64,000 nt of DNA from Chitinophagaceae bacterium (GCA_016710745.1 JADJVB010000012.1:186001-250000), one strand, 5' to 3'; shown: positions 43,967 through 55,600, counted from the first letter of the stretch. Notes: generated by a model from the sequence alone, not told the origin. Made by a program: numbers and translations.

Positions 43967-44104
43967 TTACTTCGCTTTTTTCTTTGCGGCCTTCTTTTTA
44001 GGCAAAGGGGTGTTTAAAGCCTTTTTCATAGCTTCCTCAAAAGTCATATCTAACTTTATTATTTCAGACTTAATTTTTACTTTTATTTTCTTGTTATTAG
44101 TCAT
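43967..44104 (-). CDS. 45-residue Lys-rich basic protein, third gene of the ATPase operon
   Basis: ATG 44104 opens a 45-codon frame (MTNNKKIKVKIKSEIIKL, then MTFEEAMKKALNTPLPKKK and a Lys/Ala-rich tail). It starts 12 bases after the stop of the 181-residue gene, on the same strand, and ends facing the SecB-like gene. The central amphipathic helix with a basic tail suits nucleic-acid or partner binding. No family is recognised. Confidence 0.55.
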   Translation of the reverse strand: MTNNKKIKVKIKSEIIKLDMTFEEAMKKALNTPLPKKKAAKKKAK

Positions 44105-44116
44105 TATTTTAGAAAA

Positions 44117-44662
44117 TTAAAATTCTATCTCTTCACCTTCTTCTAAGCTAATATTATATTTTTCACGAAAGACCTCTCTCATGGAATTACTTGAAGGTCT
44201 GGTTGGATTTGTATTTGTATTTTTAAAGCATATTATAGCTTTTTTCTCGTACCCAGATAAATCAATATTGTGATTTAGCAATATGTCTATCGTGGTAGTT
44301 AATTGTTCAACAGCATCTTTTCTTTTTGCATTTTTTTTTCCAGTTTCACTTATTTCTACTAAAAAAAATTTATTATTCCCAAATAAGATACAATCACATT
44401 TTTTATGAGCATCAGTAAATAAACATTTATCGGTTTTAACCAGGCAGATAGGATGCCCCTGGTTATTAATCACAGTTAATTGGTACTCATAAGCATCAGA
44501 AACAATTTTAACAGGTTCATCAGGTTCATTATGCCTGTCATCCATAATGAAAAAATACCCGGAAGTTGTAACTTCATAAGATGTTTTTTCTAAACAAATC
44601 GAAGTTCGAGTACGATGACAATCGCCTAACGCATTTTTTAGGGCTAATATTTGTTCATTCAT
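44117..44662 (-). CDS. 181-residue partner of the ATPase, possible PD-(D/E)xK-like fold
   Basis: Its ATG overlaps the ATPase stop by four bases (44659-44662), which implies translational coupling. The N-terminal half has beta strands (TSYEVTTSGYFFIMDD, YEYQLTVINNQGHPICLVKTDKC). The centre reads KKCDCILFGNNKFFLVEISETGKKNAKRKDAVEQLTTTIDIL: an Asp, a hairpin, then a Glu followed by lysines and a helix. That is the order of a PD-(D/E)xK nuclease core, though the usual E-x-K is E-I-S here. It may be an effector or a sensor. Not a recognised family. Confidence 0.6.
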   Translation of the reverse strand: MNEQILALKNALGDCHRTRTSICLEKTSYEVTTSGYFFIMDDRHNEPDEPVKIVSDAYEYQLTVINNQGHPICLVKTDKCLFTDAHKKCDCILFGNNKFFLVEISETGKKNAKRKDAVEQLTTTIDILLNHNIDLSGYEKKAIICFKNTNTNPTRPSSNSMREVFREKYNISLEEGEEIEF

Positions 44663-46002
44663 TTTAAAAGTTCCATAAGTTCATTAAAATCATCATCAAC
44701 TTTATCGGACGCCATATCAATAAAGTTATCAGATATTAAGCCAGTTTCCTCATTAAATATTGATTCAGCAACCCCATTGGATATTTGATACGCAGTGAAT
44801 GTTTTTGGATTTATGGTAGCTTTGACTATTTTACCAATTACTTCTTCATTTATTTTATATCCATTACCAACCCTTTCCTCTTGAGATAGTCTTGAATTTA
44901 ATATACTCTTTACCTTGTAAGCATATAGCAAATTATTCAAAGATGATAAAATATACGGGCTGTGTGTAGTGTAAGTATGAATAGTGCCGTAATCTTCCCA
45001 ACTGCCATGTGGGTCTGTTCTTTTCGATTCTAAAAATTCAATTAAGTAGTATTGAGCCTGAGGGAATAAATTTAATTCTGGTTCTTCAATAACAAAAGAA
45101 CGGTGAACGACACCTGGGGCTACAAAAGTAGAAGCAAGGAGTGGAACAACGCTTTGGATTCCTGATGCAGCTTCTGTTAAAGCTATAGTTTGTTTGGAAT
45201 TTACATAAATCCTATCCTCACCATCAATAACTTTGTACATTAAATCTTTTTGTATAAACCCTAAATCAATTTCTTTTAAATCTAATTTTTCTAACTCAGC
45301 TCCAAATGATAATATATGTTTAGGTATTGGTACTTTGTTAAGTATAAGATTTAATGCCGATTTTTTTATAATGTTTACAAAGTTTCTCTCCGCTGGTATA
45401 TAAACTGCTGTGCTGGTACTTAAATCATCTTCGATTGGTTTTAGTATTTCAAATAAATCTTTGCATTTGTCCTCAGTTAAATCTTTCTCCCAGTTATTGT
45501 ACAAAACACTTTCCGCTTGCTTTCTGCTATACAAAACACGCTCTGCTCTTATATCAAATAACACAAATTTGCTGGCTAACATACTAAATTTTGAAACTAT
45601 TTCTTTACGGTTAAAATCAAATTCTGCAGCTAATATTTCCAAATCATTTATCTGCTTTAAAAGTTTAGCTTCATAGTTTAAGTTGCCATTTTTGTAAGTT
45701 ATTTTGTGTAACTCTGATTCAAACTCTATTTCCGTTTTTTTATTTATAAAAGAATAAATGTTATATTCTTTAAAAACATCAACAACATCTTCCGATATTT
45801 TTTTATTGCTATCAACAACTACCTCTTGATTTTCAGCCTCTTTTTTGTAGAAAAACTTTCGGGGGGCTTTGAATATTGTAAATACCTTTGCAAGTGCGCT
45901 TTTTCCTGTCGCTTGCGGTCCTATGAAAACATTTACGTTTTTAAGGTTCAATTTTACCTCTTTAATTGGGCCAAAGTTTTTTACACTTAATATGGATTCC
46001 AT
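44659..46002 (-). CDS. ABC/OLD-like AAA ATPase
   Basis: The ATG at 46002 gives the family start (MESILSVKNFGPIKEVKLNL); further in-frame codons to 46062 add an unrelated leader. Walker A is GPQATGKSALAKV near residue 30, the ABC-like signature is EAASGIQSVVPLL, and Walker B is FVIEEPELNLFPQAQYYLIEF. The H-loop reads TYTTHSPYILSSLNNLL. A long insertion with hydrophobic helices separates the halves. This is the AAA_15/AAA_21 type found in OLD, Gabija-like, PARIS, Rlo and retron systems. No TOPRIM domain is attached, so the partner gene may supply the effector. Translation couples to that partner. Confidence 0.85.
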   Translation of the reverse strand: MESILSVKNFGPIKEVKLNLKNVNVFIGPQATGKSALAKVFTIFKAPRKFFYKKEAENQEVVVDSNKKISEDVVDVFKEYNIYSFINKKTEIEFESELHKITYKNGNLNYEAKLLKQINDLEILAAEFDFNRKEIVSKFSMLASKFVLFDIRAERVLYSRKQAESVLYNNWEKDLTEDKCKDLFEILKPIEDDLSTSTAVYIPAERNFVNIIKKSALNLILNKVPIPKHILSFGAELEKLDLKEIDLGFIQKDLMYKVIDGEDRIYVNSKQTIALTEAASGIQSVVPLLASTFVAPGVVHRSFVIEEPELNLFPQAQYYLIEFLESKRTDPHGSWEDYGTIHTYTTHSPYILSSLNNLLYAYKVKSILNSRLSQEERVGNGYKINEEVIGKIVKATINPKTFTAYQISNGVAESIFNEETGLISDNFIDMASDKVDDDFNELMELLK

Positions 46003-46049
46003 AATTTGATTTGTCAAAAGTTGTTCAAATATATTGCTTTGTACTTTAT

Positions 46050-47065
46050 GAGAGTGTATCATGGTTTAAGTTTTTTGAGTGAGGCTTTTATAAGTCAGTC
46101 TTCCTTCAACTTTTTGAAGTGTATATATAAATCTATCGGCATCTTTTATTTGACGGGTATTGAATCTGAAGCTGGTTTCTTCGCAGTATCTGTGTAAATG
46201 TTTAGGGGAAACGCTGTGATATATGCCGTAGATAGACCTTTTAAGGCATGAAAAGAAGCCCTCAACGCTGTTTGTGTAAGCTATACCGTTTCTATATTCA
46301 CTTCGGGAGTGATTAACGGACAGGTGAGCGGCATATTCTTTGGCTAATCCTACATAAGATAGGTGAGTATCGGTAACAACTACGGCAGTTGTCTTTACAT
46401 TATCTCTTACTACATCTTTAAAAGTGTTGCCACCAATTACAGTCAAACGGGCTTTACCATCTCTTTCTAACAATCCCATTACAGCCACCTTATTATCTTT
46501 GCCCGATTCCTGTATCTTTTTACGCCTTCCCCTGTTCATAAGGGGCAGCTTTCCTCCTACATAAGTTTCGTCAACTTCTACAGTATTATCTAGTGGAGGA
46601 GGAGCCGGTTCGCCCATTATGAGCCTTATACGGTGGTTCATAAACCAAGCAGTTTTTTGCGTTACCCCTAAATCTCTGGCTAATTGGAGGCTCGAAATGC
46701 CCTTTTTGTGTCCGGTCAGGATGTACATTGCAGCCATCCAAGTTGACAATTTAATCTTTGAGTTTTCAAAATTGTCCCAACAGTAACCGTAAAATCCTTT
46801 TTACAGGTCTTGTCTTTACATCTGTAAGTTTTCCCGTCTTTTAATTTGTAGGGCTTAGTTCCTCCGCAATGGGGGCAAAATGGTTCGCCTCCCCAACGCA
46901 TTTGTTCTACGTATTTTCTGCAAACATCTTCATTGGATAGTTGCTGAAAAAGGTCTTTTAAGTTTTTAAATTCTAATAATGTGCTATTCATTTTGGTGAA
47001 CCTTTTAATACAGTTAGATAAAAAATGTAACCCTAAATCATTTAGCCACGTCAACATGACAGGGT
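46050..47065 (-). mobile_element. IS1595-family insertion sequence
   Basis: The element carries one transposase gene and lies directly upstream of the ATPase operon. Boundaries are approximate. Near the ends I see only a weak match (GTATCATGG at about 46058 versus CATGACAGG inverted at about 47056), and no certain target duplication. Insertion here could separate the ATPase operon from its promoter or supply one. Confidence 0.6.
46066..46991 (-). CDS. IS1595-family (ISXO2-like) transposase, frameshifted
   Basis: The start is taken at ATG 46991 (MNSTLLEFKNLKDLFQQL). The N-terminal zinc ribbon reads FCPHCGGTKPYKLKDGKTYRC and continues to about residue 73. Frame is lost at a run of four A on the plus strand (46768-46771): one more base lets VTVGTI continue as FENSKIKLSTWMAAMY. 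The DDE-type domain then has VEVDETYVGGK, VVVTDTHLSYVGL and a late NSVEGFFSCLKRSIYG, followed by YCEETSFRFN. The break either inactivates the element or is a missed base. Confidence 0.9.
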
Positions 47066-48106
47066 GGGAGCAGGGGCAAAACGATTGCTTAGTTTACTTA
47101 ATATGAACTAAAGGCTTGAGAATCGGTTTGTGGGAAGTGAGATATAGCAGCCTAAATGCCGGCTTTTTGGGGTACTAAGCTATTTAGAATTGAACATGAA
47201 TTAATGGCAGGAAGAAGGGAATTATCCATACTAAATACTATCGCTTATATGATTATGATATAAAAATTTGATAATCATAGATTTGAAAGTGTTAATTAAT
47301 ATTTTTAGGTGTATAAATATAAAACTTATCTAATTTTTTTTCTCTTAAGACGATTTTTTTAGACAAAGCACTTAAATTTTATAATAAATTATTTTAATTA
47401 AGTGATAATGAATGACTTATGATATTTTGGTGTTAAATAATTAAATATAATAATTGATATTGTTAAATAAACTAAGTTATACTGTCGGAAAATTAACACC
47501 CGGATCAATTTTATCTAAAATTGGCTAATTTAAAAATTAGTGAACGCCCTGCGGATTCAAGAAAGCCAGGTTTCCCATTTTTAAAATTTTACATAAACGG
47601 CCAAATTGGCGTATTTATTTGATTGTTAGATAATGGTTATATGTAATTGCAGAATTTAATTGTTGACCAGGAAAACAGATATTGATGAATGATCAGGGAC
47701 CAGATTTTTTGGGTCGATCATAATTTTCAGGTTTTGAGTTTACCGTAATTATTATTGCCGTCCTGTTGGCTCCAATTTTAATTTAACAAAAAATATTTCT
47801 ATATTTTTGCCTATTGTGTTAGATGATTTTGCTACTAATTGAGACAAATGATGGAATTTGTCTAAAAAATGTTCAAAATTGGGTACTAACACTTCATTTG
47901 CAGTAAAATTACGGTACAATAAATTTGCGTTTTCCGAAAAACTCTTTATGTTTGTGTTGAAATTGGAAATGATTGTTACCTCGGTTATTCCAAACTTCAA
48001 AGCTTAATCTCCAATCCCTCCTCTAAAAAACCAACCAATTTTGGTCTGGTGTTTTTAATCTCCATTCCGTGATTGTGTTTATTTCGAAACCACAAACCAC
48101 TAGAAA
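47066..48106. other. AT-rich region, one doubtful short frame
   Basis: This right part of the island has no convincing gene. A minus-strand frame at 47752-48000 (82 residues, MKFGITEVTIISNF start) has weak composition and no family; I treat it as doubtful. The rest is A/T-rich with no repeats or RNA signals that I can identify. Confidence 0.5.
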
Positions 48107-48778
48107 ATGAAAACTTTTACTGCTGTATTATTTGTTCGCCGACTTTTACATTCTCTTTTCACATTTGGTATATTATTGTTTTCAGTCTCTGCTTGGGCGA
48201 GTGACCAAACTGAAATGGCTTCAGATGTGGCAGTTTCTTCGTCTGCTGACCTCTCAAACGATATAGAATTTGCATCTTTGGCTGCCACGGCTAACAATAA
48301 AGCTGTATTGATCAACTGGGTTACAGCTTCGGAGCGTAATAACAGCCATTTTGAAGTGGAAAGATCTACTGATCAAAAAGATTTCAAAACCGTTGCCCTG
48401 GTTTTAGACGGCTTTGCCGCCGCCGGAACCGGTAAAGCCTATAAGTTTAAGGAAGATGCGGGTGACGTGAGGAAGGGGAAGACAGTTTATTATCGGTTAA
48501 AGCAGGTAGATACAGACAATAAAGTTCATTACAGTAAAGTAATGGCTGTTCAGATGAATACCACGGTTACGATTGTTCCCGACCAGGATCTGTTAAATAA
48601 TAGTTCAACTAAACCTAATACAACCCAAAACAAATTGTTATCCAAACAATCTACAAGTAAGAAGGGAAATAACGATATATCGGCAGGCGGGTCATTACGA
48701 CTTTCTGCTGGTATATCGGATAGCCCGGTTTTAATGACTGAGAATGAATTAAACTTTCCAAAACTGGTATTTGCCTAA
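48107..48778 (+). CDS. Exported fibronectin-like surface protein without a sorting domain
   Basis: The 223-residue protein has a signal peptide (LFTFGILLFSVSAWAS). A fibronectin-type segment common in Chitinophagaceae surface proteins follows: VLINWVTASERNNSHFEVERSTDQKDFKTVA, with VYYRLKQVDTDNKVHYSKVMAV. Relatives usually continue to a T9SS type A domain (YPNP...). Here the reading ends in a low-complexity Ser/Asn/Lys-rich tail with no YPNP, so it may be a truncated member or a different export type. It is the first gene right of the island. Confidence 0.72.
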   Translation: MKTFTAVLFVRRLLHSLFTFGILLFSVSAWASDQTEMASDVAVSSSADLSNDIEFASLAATANNKAVLINWVTASERNNSHFEVERSTDQKDFKTVALVLDGFAAAGTGKAYKFKEDAGDVRKGKTVYYRLKQVDTDNKVHYSKVMAVQMNTTVTIVPDQDLLNNSSTKPNTTQNKLLSKQSTSKKGNNDISAGGSLRLSAGISDSPVLMTENELNFPKLVFA

Positions 48779-49645
48779 GCATGACGGCAGCAGTTTTTGA
48801 ACTACAAAAATGGCTTCTTTTTTTCAGCAATCGATAAGTCCAGCATTCCTCAAAAACCATAAAAGCAAAAATGTATACATTGCCGCTGTTGCTTTGATCT
48901 GAATCCGGGCATTAGTACTTCCGGTTCTGGCATGAGAAAATAAGGTAAACAAGGGAAAAAAAGAATGGGTTCAGGAACCGGTTAACAGCGCAGGAGTGAA
49001 GGAGGCAGGGATCGGGTTTGGTTTCGATAGCGGAGTAGCAAGGGTTGATGGAATTGGATCAGAACCGTATATAAAAATATTTAAATAGAATTAACAACCG
49101 GCAAAATAATAGGTCTTTAATCACGTTTAATACCCGACCCCGGGTAACTGAACGTAAGTGCTAGGTTTACGATGTTTTCTTTGGGGGTTACAGAATCGAA
49201 AGATTCTTAACAAAAGCTGCATTTCTATGCGGCTTTTTTATTGAAGAAAATGAACCGGATTTGCGGGATTGGATGCAATCTGGAACGGATTCCCAAATTG
49301 GTCCAGCAAGATGGCTGCATCAGGAGTTTTTTAATGCAGTTACCGGGAATTTGAAACCAACCAGGGTTCATATAAAATAAACGAATGCATAACTTTTTCT
49401 TTTGCGGGTCATTAACAAGTTAAAACCTTTTTTGATATTGGCTTTTTCAGTATCGTAATCTGCAAAAATACCCGCTTCCAAAGATGATTAATTCAATTAT
49501 TAATCTCTATATTTGGTGTCTCCAATTCCTGTTTAAAAACTGTGTATTTCTTTTGTCGGTTACAGGCAACATAACTTGCTGAAACTGTATCCCGTTAACG
49601 ACATCAAAGATTACCATTAATAATTCAACTTTATTAAATATTAAC
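48779..49645. other. Intergenic region with tandem hairpins and start-less frames
   Basis: There is no gene with a usable start. Two open stretches look protein-like but lack a start codon: one ending KIFK at about 49088, and one from about 49168 to 49380 (LRDWMQSGTDSQIG). They may be remnants. Hairpins lie at 49131-49146, 49192-49207 (GAAA loop) and 49212-49237. The last 260 bases before the giant adhesin are AT-rich leader. Confidence 0.45.
49212..49239 (+). terminator. Intrinsic terminator
   Basis: AAAAGCTGCAT (49212-49222) pairs with ATGCGGCTTTT (49227-49237) with one T-G wobble and a 4-base loop, followed by T residues. A GAAA-tetraloop hairpin lies just upstream. Confidence 0.75.
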
Positions 49646-52600
49646 ATGAGAAAATTTTTACTTCTCGCCATAACCGTTTTTGCGGTTACTGTAGTATCTG
49701 CGCAGGACTTTAGCAACAAAGGAAAGGACTTTTGGGTGGGGTATGGATACCATGAACGTATGAATGCCGCGACACCCGCCGGAGGCAGTCAGGATATGGT
49801 GCTATATTTTGCTACCGACAGGGTTACCAATATTACTGTCAGTATACCCGCTTTGGGATATACCCAAAACCTCACCAGCCCTGCCGGTAATAATGTGTTG
49901 ACTTCTGCTGCAATTCCGAAATCGGGACCTGACGCAAGGCTAACGACAGAGGGTATTTCGGATAATGGAGTTCATATTACAAGTGACCAACCGATGGTTG
50001 CTTATGCGCATATTTACAATAGCAATGTTTCCGGTGCAACTATTTTGTTCCCCAAAAACACCTTGGGAAAGGAATACTATTCGATAAATTATACAAATAA
50101 TTCTAATACTGCTAATGCAAATTGCTGGTTTTATGTGGTGGCTACGGATACAGGCACTACTACCATAGAAATCACACCAAGATCTTCCACCCAGCCAGGC
50201 GTTATCACAACCGGTGGATGGGTAAATGGAACAACCTATACCGTTAATCTTACCCAGGGTCAGATCTATAATGTGATGGGTGTTTTAACCGGAGGTGGCG
50301 GTCCGGGCGCTCCTTTTACCGGAGTGGACCTAACCGGTTCAAAAGTCAAAAGTATTGCATCAGGTAGTGGGGGCTGCAAAAAAATAGCCGTTTTTTCGGG
50401 AAGCGGCCGAATTGGTATAAGATGTAACGCAGGTGCAGGTACTTCGTCGGATAATTATATGGTTCAATCGCTTCCACAAACGGCCTGGGGAAAAAAATAT
50501 TTGACTGTTCCTGCATCAGGTGGTCAAAGTTTCAATATTTTCCGTGTTTGTGTATCTGATCCAACCACCGTAGTGAAAATAAACGGTGTTGTAACCGGCC
50601 TGCCATTGATTGATGGATTTTATTACCAGATTCCGCAGACCAATCAACCACAGTTGATCGAAGCTGATAAATCAATCACGGTGGCTCAGTATTTTACTTC
50701 TCAGAGCCAGTGTGGTAACGGTAATCCCGGCGATCCGGAAGTTATCTACCTCAGTTCAGTAGAACAAAATATTGACAAAATATTATGGAATGCCACGCCT
50801 AATTTTTTGATTCTGGGGCACTATTTGAATGTGGTAATTCCTAATGGAGGCACGGCTATTAGTTCATTCCGGCTGGATGGTGGTCCGGTGCCCCCTGCGT
50901 TATTCGTTACACATCCGCAGGATGCCGCTTATTCTTATTTGCAGATGCCGGTTGGCGCCGGGCCGCATATTGCTTTGTCAGATTCGGGCTTCAATGCCAT
51001 TGCCTACGGTTTTGGCAGCGCCGAATCATATGGTTATAACGCAGGAACCAATGTTAAAGATTTATCGCAGGCATTGGAATTAGAAACAACTTATGGAATA
51101 GAAACTTCTCCATCAGTTTGTACCAATGCGCCTTTTAAATTTAAAGTTTATTTTCCAGATTCTACATTAAGTGCAGTGCCTGTGGCTATTCGATTCGACT
51201 CATTGAATTGGAGGTTGGCCAGTGGGGCAACCATTGTGCCTAATAATTTCCCGATACTTGTTCCTGGTTCCGGCGTGCCGCCTTATGTACCTATTGATTC
51301 AGTAAACGTAAGGGGCGGCAGGCAGGTTGCCTGGTATTCGCTACCAACAACCTACTATTTTAATGCAGCCGGAAATGATACACTTTTGATAACTGGTTAC
51401 CGAAGTACTAATGAAGGATGTGGTACCACCATTGACTATGAATTTCCCATCGTGATCTCCGATCCACCTACAGCCAGTTTTACTGCACCGGCTCCCGGGT
51501 GTTATTTGGAACAGGTTGTGGCAACGGAAACTACGCCTCAATTGCCAAAACCAACTTACAAACAGTGGTGGGAGTTTTATGACCCCGTAACCACTACTAC
51601 AACTGTATATACAGGCAATGGGTTAAGGGTTGCAACCCATACCTTTACTACGCCGGGAATCAAACAGATAAGACATGCTAGTATTACCACGCCCGGTTGT
51701 TTAAGTGATACCATTGTGCAAACGGTTAATTTGCCGGATATACCGGATGCAACCATTGCAGGCAATACAACTGTTTGTATAAATACAGCCCAGCCAACGG
51801 TTACTTTTACAGGTTCCCTTGGTACGGCAGAATATATTTTCAGTTACACCATCAATGGAGGCCCTGTTTTAAATACAGTTCCGAGTGTAGCCGGAGTAGC
51901 TACGATTCTTGCACCCACAAACGTGGCCGGTACATTTATCTATAATCTTGTTTCTGTCAGGAATGCGGTTCCGGTGGGTACCCCATGTGTGAGGCCAATT
52001 ACCGGACAATCGGTAACAATTACAATAACGCCTGATGCAACTGTAACGCTATCATCGCTACCACCTACCGGTAACCAAACGGTTTGTATAAATACGCCGA
52101 TCACCAATATTACATATGCTGTTGGTGGCAGTGGCAACGCCGGTTCCGTTACCGGTTTGCCAACGGGTGTTACCGGTACCTTTGCAGGTGGCGTAATAAC
52201 CATTACCGGCACACCAACGGTGAGCGGTGTATATCCGTATACGGTAACGGCAACGGGCCCTTGCCTGCCGGCAACAGCCAACGGAACCATTACCGTGACC
52301 GCCGATGCAACTATTGCCTTAACATCAGCTGCAGGTTCAGATAATCAAACGTTATGTATTAATACGCCATTGCTGGTTAACATTACTTATGCCGTTGGTG
52401 GCAGTGGAACCGGCGTTACATTTACCGGTTTGCCAGCCGGTGTTAATGGAGTTTATGCAGGAGGTGTGGTTACCATTTCGGGTACACCATCTGTAGCTGG
52501 TGTTTTCCCTTACACGGTTAATACTACGGGCCCCTGTGTAATACCTTCAGCTTCAGGAACAATTACCGTAACCGGAGATGGAACCCTAACATTAACATCT

Positions 52601-55600
52601 GCTGCGGGTACTGATAACCAGTCGCTTTGTATAAATGTACCCATCACCAATATTACCTATGCCGTGGGCGGCACCGGAACCGGTGGCAGCGTAAGCGGTT
52701 TGCCTCCGGGTGTAACCGGTGTTTTTGCGGGTGGTGTTATTACCATTTCGGGTACGCCAACCAGTACGGCAGGCAGTCCTTATATCTATACGGTAACAAC
52801 AACCGGACCTTGCGTTATACCAACGACAACGGGTACCATAACTGTTAATCCGGATGCGTCGATCGTGTTAACCTCTGCGGCACCTACCACTTCACAGGAG
52901 CTTTGCAGAAATTCAACCATAACGAATATAACCTACGCCATTTCAGGTGGCGGAACCGGCGCTACATTTGCCGGCTTACCGGCTGGGGTTACCGGGGTTT
53001 ATGCAGCCGGTGTGGTAACTATCAGTGGTTCGCCAACCGTAGCAGGTTTATTCAACTATACAGTAACAACAACGGGTACCTGTGTGCAAAATAGCCTGGG
53101 TGGCAGCATTTTAGTAAATCAATTGCCTACTGCCAATTTTACCTATACAGCACCCAGTTGCGAAACCAGGGTCATCGATTTTACAGATGCTTCTGTACCC
53201 AATGTGGGTGTTTTAACGAACTGGACCTGGGATTTCGGTGACGGTCCTCCAACAAGCCCGTTACAAAATCCGAGTCATGTTTATGCAGCGGCTGGTATAT
53301 ACAATGTAACCTTAACTGTAACCACAGACAAAGGATGTGTAAGTAATCCAATTGCCAGCATTCCGGTCACCATCAGCGATCGGCCATTGGCTGGCTTTAG
53401 CACCCCCGAAGGGTGTTTAAGCGATACCTACGCACAATTCCTGGATACCAGCAAAGTGGCTGTTGGTACCATAACAGGCTGGCTGTGGGATTTTGGCGAT
53501 CCTTTTGCTACGATACCTAATCCCAATACATCTACCTTACAGAATCCAACACATAGTTATACAGCTGTTGGTCCTTATACAGTAACACTTGTTGTTACCA
53601 CCAATAATGGCTGTAAGGATACCATTGTTCAAGCTTTATTTGTAAACGGAAGTTTCCCTGTAGCTAACTTTAATGTAAACAACCCTGCCACACTTTGTGC
53701 CAACGATTCGGTTGGTATCGTTGAGGCTTCAACGGTGTTCCCCGGTACGATTACTAAAATTGAAATTTACTGGGATAATGTAAACTTCCCAGCCGTTTTC
53801 GACATAGATAATTCGCCATTCACGGGAAAAGTGTACAGGCATTTATATCCCAATTTCCAGGCACCTTTAACCCGTACGTTCACAATCCGGTACCGGGCTT
53901 ATTCGGGAGGCGTTTGTGTAAATGATAAACTGGCTGATATTGTTGTAAATGCAGCGCCATTGGTTCAGTTTAATAATATGCCAAACAGTTGTTTGCTGGT
54001 ACCTCCATTCCAAATAACACAGGCCAGCGAAATTGGTGGTGTACCGGGTACCGGTACATACAGCGGACCGGGCGTTTCGCCTACAGGTTTATTTACTCCG
54101 CAGGTTGCCGGAATAGGTACACATACTATATTATATACTTTTACTTCAACTGCTGCAGGTTGCGTGGATACCATGAGTAATACCATTACTGTTTTGGATA
54201 CGGCGCAAGCCCTGTTCTCGCACGTTACACCAAGTTGTGAGCAGGTACCAACCTCCTTTACAGATTTGTCGGTAGCACCAGCTACGGTTGTTCTGGCTAA
54301 TACTGTTTGGGATTTTGGTGATGGTACACCTGTTGAAAACCATGCACCGGGCGCTACATTCGGGCATGTGTTTGCGCTCCCGGGAACTTACACGGTTACG
54401 ATGTACAATGTGTCAACAGATGGTTGTAACAGTACGGTTACCACACAGAATGTAACGATTGATGCCAACCATATTATAACTTTAAATACGGCCAATAATA
54501 ACCAAACCGTTTGTATCAACAACGCCATTGTACCCATACAATATACATTGAGTGGTGGTGCCACCGATGCTACGGTTACCGGTTTACCGGCAGGTGTAAA
54601 CGCCTCAGTTGCCGCGAACATATTAACCATTTCCGGAACGCCAAGCCCGCTGGCCGGTGGTCCTGCTTTCCCGTATTCAATCACAACAACGGGTAATACC
54701 TGCGTTGTGGCAACGGCTTCGGGTGTCATAACAGTAGAACCCGACCATACCATTGCGTTCTCATCGGGTGATACTATGCAATCCGTTTGCGTAAATACGC
54801 CGATCGATCCTATTGTGTATACTTTGGGTGGTGGCGCTTCGGGCGTTACTATTGCCGGTTTACCCGCGGGCGTTACCTATGCGGTTGCCGGAAATACCCT
54901 GACCATCAGCGGTACACCAACGGCAACGGGTGGCCCTTCTTATCCTTATGTGATAACAACTACCGGTAACAGTTGCGTTAAAGCAAATGCTGACGGCGAG
55001 ATTTTGGTGAATCCATATCCGGTACCGTTTTTTACACCTGATCAATCAGGTTATTGTATTCCTAATGCTGTTGTGAAGTTCAATAACAGTTCAACCATGC
55101 CCGATTTAAGCGGCATGACCTATAACTGGAATTTTGGCGAAACGTTGAGCAGCACCAATACGAGTACAGCGGTTAGTCCAACTCATTGGTATTCGAGCCA
55201 GGGTCCTTTTGATGTTACATTGACTGCAACCAGCACCGCAGTTCTCAATGGAGGTATTATCGGTTGTGTTAAAACGATCATTATTCCGTTAACAACCATT
55301 CATCCGCAACCAAAGGTTGATTTTGTATTCAATAAACCAAGTGTTTGTATTGGTGATAACGTAGTCATTACGGATGCTACTGATGGAAAAGATGGACTGG
55401 TGAACCAATGGTTCTGGGATCTGGGTGATGGCAGCAAAAGTGTTATAAACCCGGTTACGGTTACCTATACCGACACCATTAGCTATGATATTACTTTATA
55501 TACCATCAATACGTATGGTTGCAATAGTGATACCATTACCAAACAATTTACTGTTTACCCTTATCCAAAAGTAAATGCCGGCCCCGACAGGTTTGTGCTG

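Noticed and set aside
46050..47065. Exact terminal inverted repeats and target duplication of the IS1595 element
   Set aside because: Candidate ends match too weakly by eye; another copy would be needed for comparison.
47752..48000. 82-residue minus-strand frame as a gene
   Set aside because: AT-rich composition, no family, no operon partner; kept only as a note in the gap entry.
49168..49380. Start-less open frame as a gene before the giant adhesin
   Set aside because: No ATG, GTG or TTG that fits, and it overlaps an intrinsic terminator.
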